A DNA stretch of 64,000 bases from Desulfolinea sp964487745. GTDB lineage: Bacteria > Chloroflexota > Anaerolineae > Anaerolineales > Villigracilaceae. This document shows, one piece after another, positions 8,757-15,905 of this stretch. The position numbers and the translations under genes are program-made. The stretch spans positions 1 to 64,000 of the forward strand of contig CAZASG010000016.1 in the NCBI GenBank assembly GCA_964487745.1, written 5' to 3'. Position 1 is the stretch's first letter; every line of letters starts with the position of its first letter. The notes beneath the pieces were generated by a model. It made no database searches, was not told where the DNA came from, and saw only the letters and a list, made by a program, of their open reading frames with translations.

Positions 8757-8799
8757 CGGCGTTTCGGGGCGCTTTTGGGGGTGCGCGACCGAAATCGCC
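8757..8799. other. Strong imperfect hairpin in the 8706-8960 gap
   Basis: GGCGTTTCGG (8758-8767) pairs with CCGAAATCGCC (8789-8799) with one bulge, and an inner GCGC pair is also present. There is no T-run, so it is not an ordinary terminator. The rest of the 250-nt gap holds only a weak AAATCTTGT/ACAAGATTT inverted repeat. Confidence 0.35.
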
Positions 8800-8960
8800 G
8801 TAGTGCTTTTCAGTTGTGCTTTACAAAAAATCTTGTCTGCCTGGACAGCTCTGATCGCAAACAAGATTTCCCAACTTTCTCCCTAAATAGTTATGTGCCA
8901 GGCATCTAACATAAAAACGCCCCTTATCTGGCCTCGAACCAAGATGAGGAACATTAAACA

Positions 8961-8993
8961 AAAAGAGCGTCATTTTGAAAATGACGCTCTTTT
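8961..8993 (-). terminator. Bidirectional-type terminator after the phosphoesterase gene
   Basis: AAAAGAGCGTCATTTT (8961-8976) and AAAATGACGCTCTTTT (8978-8993) form a perfect 16-bp stem with a 1-nt centre. It lies 5 nt past the stop of the minus-strand phosphoesterase. Confidence 0.85.
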
Positions 8994-8998
8994 GCTTA

Positions 8999-10351
8999 TC
9001 AGGAAAACGTCCCCGACAAAGTCTCGAATTTCCTCCCCCGCCGTTCATCGTCCTTATAGAAGAACAAACACGTTGTCACCTGATAGGGGATAAATTTCTG
9101 TTCATAAGGCTCGTGGATGGTCAGATCGAAATAAGTATGCCACGTCCCGGAATTGAAATAGATCTGGTCATCGTCTTTCCGGCGGCTCTCTTCCGTATCC
9201 AGCGGCACGATCTCATGATGGTGCGTATGCCCGTAGACAATATAATTCGCCTTTTTTTCCTTGAAAGCCGCTTCATCGAGTGCCTTCTCCGCATAAGAAA
9301 TGGGGCCACCCCAAAACTTATCCTGCACCCATAAAGCCAGATCATTGATCGTCTGAAAGGGGACCTGTTTCGAGACCGCGAGGGCAATTTCGAGCTTGTC
9401 CACACTGTCAAATTCAAAGCGTTTATCGAAGTCGCGCACAACATCAAGGGAGAGGAACTCTTCACCCATTTTCTCCCAAAGTGCCTTGATCTTTTTCTGG
9501 AGTTTATTGGGCAAATTATTATGTTTGATCTGGCTGCTCACCCAGAGCGAGGTTGCCAAAGCGGGGCGCACATGGCTTAACTCACAGAATTTCTCGACTA
9601 CGTCTGGCGGGATGTCCGTCAACTGACGTTTCACTTCGATGGGAAAACGATTAAGCATCTCGACAGTGAAGATATCGCCCAACGCCGCATGGACGCGGGT
9701 CTCTTCGCTTTGGTCGTAGTTGAAGCTGTCGTAGCGGTCGCCGTGGATGGCGTAAACGCCGTATTTCGCCAGCATCGCTTCGAGTTCGGCATCATCTTCG
9801 GGGTAGTAAGGGAACGGGGAAATATCCTGGGATAAACCAAAAGCCTCCACAACCTCAGCACGTATCCGGTCGAAGGGCGCACCGGGGATGCCGTAAAACC
9901 AGTCGTGGTTCCCGATCATATAAACCATCCGCACCGGCACATCCAGCTTATCCTCGTCATCCCGCCAATTTTGCATATTTTCCAGATCACGCGGGATCTC
10001 CACCCTGATATTTTTCAAAATCTGCAATGCTTCTGCGTTTGCCTTCAAGATCTCGCGGGTGATCTCGTGCAGCTTTTCTGCGTAGGCGGCGTTACGCTCT
10101 GTCCACGGGCGGATGTAGTCTTCATCGCCCAGTTCGGTATCGAGCCAGAGCGAGGAGTGCAGCGGGTCAAGAATATCGCCGAGGAGCAAAATATTAATCT
10201 CGTCGATGGGGCGGTAGCTGCCATCTTCACGCCACGAGGCACGCATCGCCATTTCTTTTACACGCTCTGTAAAAACGTAGAAGGTATCTGCCGAGATCGA
10301 CTGACCACAAGAGCCATCGCCAAAATGAAGATCACTGAGAGTAATGAGCAT
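8999..10351 (-). CDS. Calcineurin-like metallophosphoesterase
   Basis: 450 residues with all five metallophosphoesterase blocks in order: D-x-H at the N-terminus (SDLHFGDG), LLLGDILDP (GD motif), MIGNHDW (GNHD), a later YAIHGDRYD, and VYGHTHHHEI (GHxH). These residues bind a di-metal centre that hydrolyses phosphomonoesters or diesters. The inserted helical region (about 70-150 and 230-330) is longer than in small phosphatases; the substrate is unknown. Predicted cytoplasmic, with no signal peptide. AGGAG lies 7 nt before the ATG. It ends at a strong terminator and appears to be monocistronic. Confidence 0.85.
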   Translation of the reverse strand: MLITLSDLHFGDGSCGQSISADTFYVFTERVKEMAMRASWREDGSYRPIDEINILLLGDILDPLHSSLWLDTELGDEDYIRPWTERNAAYAEKLHEITREILKANAEALQILKNIRVEIPRDLENMQNWRDDEDKLDVPVRMVYMIGNHDWFYGIPGAPFDRIRAEVVEAFGLSQDISPFPYYPEDDAELEAMLAKYGVYAIHGDRYDSFNYDQSEETRVHAALGDIFTVEMLNRFPIEVKRQLTDIPPDVVEKFCELSHVRPALATSLWVSSQIKHNNLPNKLQKKIKALWEKMGEEFLSLDVVRDFDKRFEFDSVDKLEIALAVSKQVPFQTINDLALWVQDKFWGGPISYAEKALDEAAFKEKKANYIVYGHTHHHEIVPLDTEESRRKDDDQIYFNSGTWHTYFDLTIHEPYEQKFIPYQVTTCLFFYKDDERRGRKFETLSGTFS

Positions 10352-10387
10352 TTGCTTCTCCTGATTGCATACGCCCTATTATATCTG

Positions 10388-10466
10388 TCATTGCGAGGAG
10401 ACCAAAGGTCGACGAAACAATCTTTTAGCTAATGTAGGAGATTGCTTTGGGCTTCGCACTCGCAAT
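10388..10466. repeat. Imperfect inverted repeat of the TGTCATTGCGAGGAG type
   Basis: Outer arms ATTGCGAG (10390-10397) and CTCGCAAT (10459-10466), with inner arms CAATCT (10418-10423) and AGATTG (10439-10444). The opening TGTCATTGCG occurs again at 48449. It occupies the gap between two genes and has the look of a dispersed non-coding palindromic element. Confidence 0.6.
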
Positions 10467-10472
10467 AGCAGA

Positions 10473-10967
10473 TTAGAGTTTTTTACGAAATGCGACCAGA
10501 CGGACTTCTTCCTCGTACCCCAGCGCAAGATGCGCCTGAATGCTGGTCTCGTTATCCAGCCACGTATCGGATGCGATTTCAGTAAGGGCTTGCTTCCGTG
10601 CCCAATCTTCCCCCGCCATCACAAGAGCTTTCCCCCAACCTTGCTCGCGCAGGTCTTCGTCCACATACCAGCCTTCGATATAGGCGACGGGGCTGGTCTC
10701 GCAGCCCTCGGCATATTTGCGTTGCCCCATCTCGATGAAACCGCCCAAACGCCCATTTCCGCGGTCGATGACGAAAGTTGCATTCTTCGGGTTGGCGCGC
10801 CAGTCATTCATATCGGCGTGCATTTCGGCTTCAGTGGAATCGTCCCAGAGTGTGATGCGCATCCGAAACCATTCTTCAGTGTCGGTATCGCGCAGGGGGC
10901 GGACAATGTAGTCGTGCGTCGCACCATCCTCCTGGGCAGGGTATTTGTCGATAGGCTTTTTACTCAT
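10473..10967 (-). CDS. GNAT acetyltransferase, AAC(6')-I-like
   Basis: 164 residues, one GNAT domain. The order WFRMRITLW, GGFIEMGQRKYAEGCETSPVAYIEGWYV, REQGWGKALV (acetyl-CoA pyrophosphate loop), EIASDTWLDNETSIQAHLALGYEEEVRLVAFRK closely follows aminoglycoside 6'-N-acetyltransferases. Those have the same GCxxSPVxxLEG, ASDTxxxNxxSxxxHxALG(F/Y)EE patterns. Acetylation of an aminoglycoside amine is therefore the best guess, but many chromosomal relatives have other natural substrates. The ATG at 10967 is preferred over upstream in-frame starts, which would overlap the next acetyltransferase. It ends the co-directional cluster that begins at 11996. Confidence 0.75.
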   Translation of the reverse strand: MSKKPIDKYPAQEDGATHDYIVRPLRDTDTEEWFRMRITLWDDSTEAEMHADMNDWRANPKNATFVIDRGNGRLGGFIEMGQRKYAEGCETSPVAYIEGWYVDEDLREQGWGKALVMAGEDWARKQALTEIASDTWLDNETSIQAHLALGYEEEVRLVAFRKKL

Positions 10968-10978
10968 TGATAAACTTG

Positions 10979-11515
10979 CTACTTTTCTTTCTGGTGCGAC
11001 GCACTCTCTTTGCGAAACACCCATGAACGCTCGTTCTCGTTTGCTTCGAGCAGGGTTGCGCCGAGTTTTGATAGCACGCGATTCGATGCGGGGTTGATGA
11101 CCGTCGTCGCCGTGATGCCAAAGCAATCAGGTTGCTCGAAGGCCCAGTCGAGCAATCCGCGCAGGGCTTCGCTCATATAGCCGTGATTTTGCCACGCGGG
11201 TGCGATCCCGTAGCCGATTTCACTGAGCCCCGCGTCATCGGGCGGGGATTTGAATCCCACCAAGCCAATGCCGACCTGCGCGTCGCGTTCAATGATTAGC
11301 CAGTAGGTCTGCCAGATATGTTTTTCTACGGGGAGTTTTGCCATCTTCTTTAGCTTCATCCCAATCGCGCGGATGACATTCTCGTCGATGATGCTGGTAT
11401 CAAAACGGATGCCGAGATCACGCTCGAGGGTTTCGGGTAAAGCAAGTGTCCACTTGAGTTGTTGTATGGAGAGGGGAATTAAGTCCAGGCGCGGAGTGTG
11501 CCGGAGGCTATCCAT
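10979..11515 (-). CDS. GNAT acetyltransferase, RimJ/RimL-like
   Basis: 178 residues. It opens with TPRLDLIPLSIQQL, the usual RimJ/RimL-type start, and has GxxGFKSPPDDAGLSEIGYGIAP, then QNHGYMSEALRGLLDWAF (acetyl-CoA site) and NPASNRVLSKLGAT. Relatives acetylate protein N-termini or small molecules; the target is unknown. It overlaps the upstream membrane-protein gene by 8 nt and precedes the AAC(6')-like gene by 11 nt, so the three probably form one transcript. The final residues (ESASH) are encoded by a copy of the 12-nt repeat word at 10993-11004. Confidence 0.85.
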   Translation of the reverse strand: MDSLRHTPRLDLIPLSIQQLKWTLALPETLERDLGIRFDTSIIDENVIRAIGMKLKKMAKLPVEKHIWQTYWLIIERDAQVGIGLVGFKSPPDDAGLSEIGYGIAPAWQNHGYMSEALRGLLDWAFEQPDCFGITATTVINPASNRVLSKLGATLLEANENERSWVFRKESASHQKEK

Positions 11516-11996
11516 TAAAATCCCTGATCTTCTTCCAATTGGCGTATGCCATGAAGAAAGTCATCAGAAGCATAAAAAGCCCTGCGCCACCGAAAATGAA
11601 TCTGCCTGTCCCATCATCCCCTGAGCCGCTGGTGGAAACCGATCCGATGGTGGTGCTTGTGGAGAATTCACGTTCACCCGGCCCAAAGCCGACCCACAGA
11701 AAAACGGATGAGAAGAGCAGCATGAGTGCCAACCCGAGGAAAAGTTGCAGCCAAAGATAGAGCAGGGTTTGCTGCCCATCAGGGCCAAAAGCACCCTGCA
11801 AAGCGACCATCATGCCTGCCAGCATGAAAACCGCGCCTGCCGCGCCGACCACCCAGCGCGGAGCGTTGAAACTGCTTTCATCAACGGGGATGATGTCGGC
11901 GGAGATCATGACGATGAAAGCACCGACGAGGAAGAAGATGCCGCCAAATGCCATACTGCCGAGAAGGCCCTGAGGGGCGTTATTTGAGTTACTCAT
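11508..11996 (-). CDS. Hypothetical four-helix membrane protein
   Basis: 162 residues with four predicted transmembrane helices (about 12-32, 46-66, 78-100, 132-150) and a Ser/Thr/Gly-rich external loop between helices 3 and 4 (about 108-128). No family recognised. It is first in a co-directional run with two GNAT genes and overlaps the next by 8 nt. Confidence 0.65.
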   Translation of the reverse strand: MSNSNNAPQGLLGSMAFGGIFFLVGAFIVMISADIIPVDESSFNAPRWVVGAAGAVFMLAGMMVALQGAFGPDGQQTLLYLWLQLFLGLALMLLFSSVFLWVGFGPGEREFSTSTTIGSVSTSGSGDDGTGRFIFGGAGLFMLLMTFFMAYANWKKIRDFNG

Positions 11997-12054
11997 ACTT
12001 CTCCAAAGTTATTCGTGAATTCAAAAGTTATTTGCAGCTCTTTTATGAGCCGAT

Positions 12055-13410
12055 CTAGATCAATATTTTTTCTTCCGGATATTGGATGTTGCTCTTTGGA
12101 ACCATTTTGCCAAGCGCTAAGACAATGGTCAGCGCACCCAGCCTGCCCCAGAACATAACAAAGGCAATAATGACTTGGCCTAGGAGATCGAAATTACTGG
12201 TGTACTCTAACGAAAGTCCGCATGTGGCAAAGGCAGATACCACTTCAAAGATGACTTTATCCAAGACTGCATGCGGATGGGTGATGAGCAGGAGCCAGGT
12301 TGCCCCCATGATGACGATGATCGAGATGGTGAGGACGGCTGAAGCACGGCGCACTGTAAAGGAGCCGATACTGCGACCAAAGACATGTGGACTTTTCCGT
12401 CCACGTGCGTATGCCCAGAGTGCCAGGATTAATACAGTGAAGGTGCCTGTCGTAATGCCGCCCCCCATGGATGCGGGGGCGGTGCCAATAAACATCAGCA
12501 TGATCTTGAGCAATTGGCTGGCGGGAGTTAGGTTTTCAAAGGTATCGATGGCGCTAAAGCCGGCCGTGCGCGCTGAAATGGATTGAAAGAGGGAAAGGGT
12601 AGCGGCTCTGAAAGCTGGTTCGCCAGCCAGTGCACCACTTTCTCCGGTTTCGGCGATAAATAACCCAAACCAACCGATTAAAAGTAATGCCAAAGAAACA
12701 ATTAGGGTTAATCGGCTATGTAGGGATAAGCGCCTGCGTTTGCGCCAAATCACGAGATCGGCAACCACGGGGATGCCCATGCCACCGATCACGATCAATA
12801 CGCCGAAAATGAGCAGGGTTACATTATCGGTAGGGATGCCTGAGTATCCGGAGGTTCCGGAGAAGAGGTCGAAACCTGCATTACAAAAAGCGGATACGGC
12901 ATGGAAAAGCGCATAAAAAATCGCACGCTTATCCCCCAGAAATGAGCGCCAGTTGAGCCAGAGAAAAAAAGCGCCAATTAATTCAAGTGAAATAACCACC
13001 AAAACAACCTGCTTGGTAAGGCGCACGATCGCATGTAGATCCAAGAGACCAAAAGAATCTCGTAAGGCGATCCTGTTAGCAAAGGAAATGCTGCGTCCGA
13101 TCAGTTGAAAAAGCAAGACTGCGACGACCATGAAGCCCACGCCGCCGGTCTGGATCAGGAGCAGGAGGATGATCTGCCCGAACAAGGTCAGGTCGCTACC
13201 CGGGGTAATGACCGATAGCCCCGTCACTGTTAGCGCGGAGGTGGCGGTAAAGAAGCTCTCTCCCAATGACAAGCGTCCCGAAACGGTCACGCCCGGCAAG
13301 GTTAGGAGAACAGAACCCAGCGCTATCATCATTGCTAGTCCTGCGGCCAGCCGCAGGGGAGGCGGGATGCGCTTTGTCAGATGAGAGAGCTTAACTTTGC
13401 TGATAAACAT
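12055..13410 (-). CDS. ktrB: Potassium uptake channel subunit KtrB/TrkH family
   Basis: A 451-residue membrane protein with the fourfold M1-P-M2 repeat of the Trk/Ktr/HKT superfamily. The four pore loops carry the selectivity-filter glycines: TSALTVTGLSV, AFCNAGFDLF, SARTAGFSAI and AFATCGLSLE. The intramembrane loop region TAPASMGGGITTGTF follows pore 3. The length fits KtrB better than longer TrkH proteins. It imports K+ (often Na+-coupled) when bound to the cytosolic KtrA ring. The ATG lies 3 nt after the ktrA stop, so both are co-translated. Confidence 0.92.
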   Translation of the reverse strand: MFISKVKLSHLTKRIPPPLRLAAGLAMMIALGSVLLTLPGVTVSGRLSLGESFFTATSALTVTGLSVITPGSDLTLFGQIILLLLIQTGGVGFMVVAVLLFQLIGRSISFANRIALRDSFGLLDLHAIVRLTKQVVLVVISLELIGAFFLWLNWRSFLGDKRAIFYALFHAVSAFCNAGFDLFSGTSGYSGIPTDNVTLLIFGVLIVIGGMGIPVVADLVIWRKRRRLSLHSRLTLIVSLALLLIGWFGLFIAETGESGALAGEPAFRAATLSLFQSISARTAGFSAIDTFENLTPASQLLKIMLMFIGTAPASMGGGITTGTFTVLILALWAYARGRKSPHVFGRSIGSFTVRRASAVLTISIIVIMGATWLLLITHPHAVLDKVIFEVVSAFATCGLSLEYTSNFDLLGQVIIAFVMFWGRLGALTIVLALGKMVPKSNIQYPEEKILI

Positions 13411-13413
13411 GGA

Positions 13414-14097
13414 TCAGGTTAATTCTTCCAGCTTGGTAATTTTGTCCACTTCTCCGAGAACCACCAGAATATCTCCTTCTTTCATCAGGAATTCTGCGGA
13501 AGGAGAAACGGTAATGTCATTCTCTCGCTTGATAGCCATGACAGAAACATCATATTTTTTTCTGAAGTCGGCATCGACGAGGGTTTTTCCATGCATGGAT
13601 GAAGTGACCATGAGTTCCAGGATGGTGTGCTTATCGCCAAGGGGAATTCTGTCGAGTAAATTCGGTGCAGCCAACTCAAGCGCAAGTTGATGGCCGGCAT
13701 CCGCTTCGGGTTGGATGACCTCGCTTGCCCCGATGCCCAAGAGAATTTCTTTCTGGCGGGTGGAAAGCGCTTTACAGATCACCTGCCTGACACCAATGGC
13801 TTTTAGTGCGGCAGTGGTGATGAGATTGCTCTCAAAATTTGTGCCGATCGCGACAACAACGGTATCAAATTCGCCAATGCCTAATTCACGTAAAGCATCT
13901 TCGTTGGTTGAATCGAGGATTACGGCTTGAGTACATAGATCAAGAACAGCCTGTACAGACTTTTCATCACGGTCAACACCCAAGACACTGAAGCCCTTGG
14001 CGACCAGGGTCTTTACAACGGAACGGCCAAATCTACCAAGGCCAATGACTGCAAATTCGGGTTTCTTTTTATTCTTCTTTTTCTTTTTTCTAAACAT
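13414..14097 (-). CDS. ktrA: Potassium uptake regulatory subunit KtrA/TrkA family
   Basis: 227 residues: a lysine-rich tip (KKKKKNKKK), an RCK-N Rossmann domain with dinucleotide motif VIGLGRFGRSV and acidic end-of-strand-2 LGVDRDEK, then an RCK-C domain (about 145-227). KtrA octamers gate KtrB and bind ATP/ADP or NAD(H); the RCK-C domain in relatives can bind c-di-AMP. Paired with ktrB three nucleotides downstream. Confidence 0.92.
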   Translation of the reverse strand: MFRKKKKKNKKKPEFAVIGLGRFGRSVVKTLVAKGFSVLGVDRDEKSVQAVLDLCTQAVILDSTNEDALRELGIGEFDTVVVAIGTNFESNLITTAALKAIGVRQVICKALSTRQKEILLGIGASEVIQPEADAGHQLALELAAPNLLDRIPLGDKHTILELMVTSSMHGKTLVDADFRKKYDVSVMAIKRENDITVSPSAEFLMKEGDILVVLGEVDKITKLEELT

Positions 14098-14143
14098 AGA
14101 CTTATTTTATATAAATTTTCAATTTTGGTACGATATACCTCTA

Positions 14144-14356
14144 CTACTCTCTTGGCGAAAAATTGAAGATGGCCATAAAGGCGCCAGCAGCGAATGTGGC
14201 TCCGCCAATGGCGAAGAATATCCAGCTTGAGAGATTTGTGAAGAGGGGAATGATGCGCAGGGCGACAAGGACGAAGAAAATGCCGATCAGGGCGTCGCTA
14301 AGGCCTGCCAGCAGGAAGACAAGACGTCGTTTTTCTTGGGGGGATTTATCGTTCAT
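14144..14356 (-). CDS. Small two-helix membrane protein
   Basis: 70 residues with two hydrophobic helices (about 12-33 and 43-63). No family recognised. It lacks a Shine-Dalgarno, but TAAAAT (14363-14368, minus strand) ends 6 nt before the ATG, the spacing expected of a leaderless mRNA. It lies between a repeat and ktrA, in the same direction as ktrAB. Confidence 0.5.
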   Translation of the reverse strand: MNDKSPQEKRRLVFLLAGLSDALIGIFFVLVALRIIPLFTNLSSWIFFAIGGATFAAGAFMAIFNFSPRE

Positions 14357-14383
14357 GGAGATATTTTACCGTACCGGCCCCAG

Positions 14384-14480
14384 CCCCCTCTGCCCTATCG
14401 GACAAAGTGCCCCGAAGGGGTATCTCCCCTTGCGCAGCATACTTTAGTGCAAATTCCAAAAGCACGGAATTTAGGGGAGA
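14384..14480 (-). repeat. Dispersed intergenic repeat, family A (copy 2)
   Basis: Read on the minus strand it repeats copy 1 (7743-7824) block by block: CTCCCCTAAATTCCG, TTTTGGAATTTGCACTAAAG, ATGCTGCGCAAGGGGAGAT, then GGGCAGAGGG. It differs by a few substitutions and a roughly 20-nt expansion before the last block. Confidence 0.75.
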
Positions 14481-14534
14481 CCAGCATAAATTTAAAAAAC
14501 CCGCGAAAATCGAATAAACCACGACATCCGCGTT

Positions 14535-15650
14535 CTATTTCAGAGCGTCGACATACTCCCCAAATAACCCCAAGACCTCGCCAAAATTCTCGCGCCCAAA
14601 GCCCATACGGAAGTGTTGGTCGCCATAGTCAAAAACGTGTGAGGGGGCGAGCATAATGCTGGCTTCAGCAACAAGCGTATCGGCAAAGTCGAGCGTACTT
14701 TCGACTCCCAGCATACGCGGGAAGCAAATCGAGCTGCCGCGCGGGCGGTTGAGTTGGAAGCGCTCGGGGCGGGCGGTGAAGAATTCATCAAGCAGGGCAA
14801 AGTTGCGCGCCAAACGCGCGTTTTGCAAGTCGATGATTTTCTGTTTATTTTGCAGGGCGATGATCGAAAGGATCTCGCTTGGGGCGCTGGAGCAGATGGT
14901 GGTGTAGTCTTTCATTTCGAGCATCCGCGCCAGGGTGGGGGCATCTTGCGAGGCCATCCATCCGATGCGCAGGCCGGGGAGGCCAAAGGTTTTCGACATG
15001 CCAAATAGGGTAAAGGCTTTTTCGTAAGCCTCGCAAGCCGAGGGCAGGGTCGTTCCGTCTTCGATCTCCAGGAAGCGATACATTTCATCTGAAAGGAGAT
15101 AGATGCCGCGTTCGCGCAGCATCCCGATGATCTCATCAAAATCGGATTTGGATGGGACGTAGCCGGTGGGGTTATGCGGAAAGTTGACGATGACGAGCTT
15201 CGTCTCGGGGCGGATGAGTTCGGCGAGACGCGCCGGATCGAAATGCCACCCGGCGGCTTCATCCGGTTCCCACATGGAGACCTGGCAGCCAACCGCGCGG
15301 GCGGTCTCGTAGAGCGACTGGTAGCCCGGGAAGGTGGCGATGACATGGTCGCCGGGCTCGAGCAGGGCGTTCATGAGCAGGAAGATGGCTTCCTCGGGCG
15401 CGGCGATGAGTAGATCGTCAGCGTTCAGCCCATCATAAATGGACGCGGCTTCGGCGCGCAATTGCGGATGCCCCATCGATTCGGTATAGCCGAGTTTGAG
15501 ATCGAAGAAAGTTTTGCGCATCTCGGGGGATGCCATCTCGAGCAGCTCGGGCATGGTCAGCGATTCGCAGTCTGAGCTGCAGAGCAGGTATTTGGCGGAG
15601 AATTCGTGTTTGGCGAAGTAACGTTCGAGGGTGAAGGGGGGGATTTTCAT
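14535..15650 (-). CDS. PLP-dependent aminotransferase, class I/II
   Basis: 371 residues, fold type I. Recognisable parts are a substrate loop near LGYTESMGHPQLR (about 53-65), NFPHNPTGYVP (Asn/Pro/Gly of the cofactor pocket, about 155-165), SDEMYRF (Asp-x-x-Tyr, about 186-192), and FGMSKTFGLPGLRIGW with the Schiff-base Lys (about 213-228). An Arg near the C-terminus (FRMGFGREN) should bind the substrate carboxylate. The amino donor and acceptor are unknown. The ATG is preceded by AAGGTCTCC. A degenerate copy of its first 50 nt lies upstream at 15841-15890. Confidence 0.85.
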   Translation of the reverse strand: MKIPPFTLERYFAKHEFSAKYLLCSSDCESLTMPELLEMASPEMRKTFFDLKLGYTESMGHPQLRAEAASIYDGLNADDLLIAAPEEAIFLLMNALLEPGDHVIATFPGYQSLYETARAVGCQVSMWEPDEAAGWHFDPARLAELIRPETKLVIVNFPHNPTGYVPSKSDFDEIIGMLRERGIYLLSDEMYRFLEIEDGTTLPSACEAYEKAFTLFGMSKTFGLPGLRIGWMASQDAPTLARMLEMKDYTTICSSAPSEILSIIALQNKQKIIDLQNARLARNFALLDEFFTARPERFQLNRPRGSSICFPRMLGVESTLDFADTLVAEASIMLAPSHVFDYGDQHFRMGFGRENFGEVLGLFGEYVDALK

Positions 15651-15743
15651 TTGGAGACCTTTGATTTAGGATTTAAGATTTTTGAACCGCAGAGACGCGG
15701 AGAGAAACAAAATAAGCTAGTAATCACCTTATCGCCTTGAGAT

Positions 15744-15836
15744 TAATCCCAAGGCTAAGAGCGGAAGCCCGCTAAAGCGGGCTAGCCGACTTCAGTCGGG
15801 TTTCGCTTTGTAGCGGGGACGTTTACGTCCGCGCGG
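15744..15836. repeat. Intergenic palindromic repeat cluster
   Basis: Three adjacent hairpins: AGCCCGCT/AGCGGGCT (15766-15783), CCGAC/GTCGG (15786-15799) and GGACGT/ACGTCC (15817-15830). It has no T-run and no ORF. The compact multi-hairpin form resembles dispersed REP/BIME elements. It separates an aminotransferase gene from a copy of its own 5' end. Confidence 0.65.
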
Positions 15837-15840
15837 GTGG

Positions 15841-15890
15841 GAATTCGTGTTTGGCGAAATAGCGTTCGAGGGTGAAGGGGGGATTTGCAT
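15841..15890 (-). pseudogene. Degenerate duplicate of the aminotransferase 5' end
   Basis: Fifty nucleotides match 15600-15650 at all but a few positions, including the ATG. One C is missing from the C-run after the ATC codon, so the frame breaks after three codons. No further homology follows toward the repeat at 15744-15836. It looks like a tandem-duplication remnant in which a repeat and other DNA now separate the copies. Confidence 0.7.
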
Positions 15891-15905
15891 ATTAATGTTA
15901 CTTCT

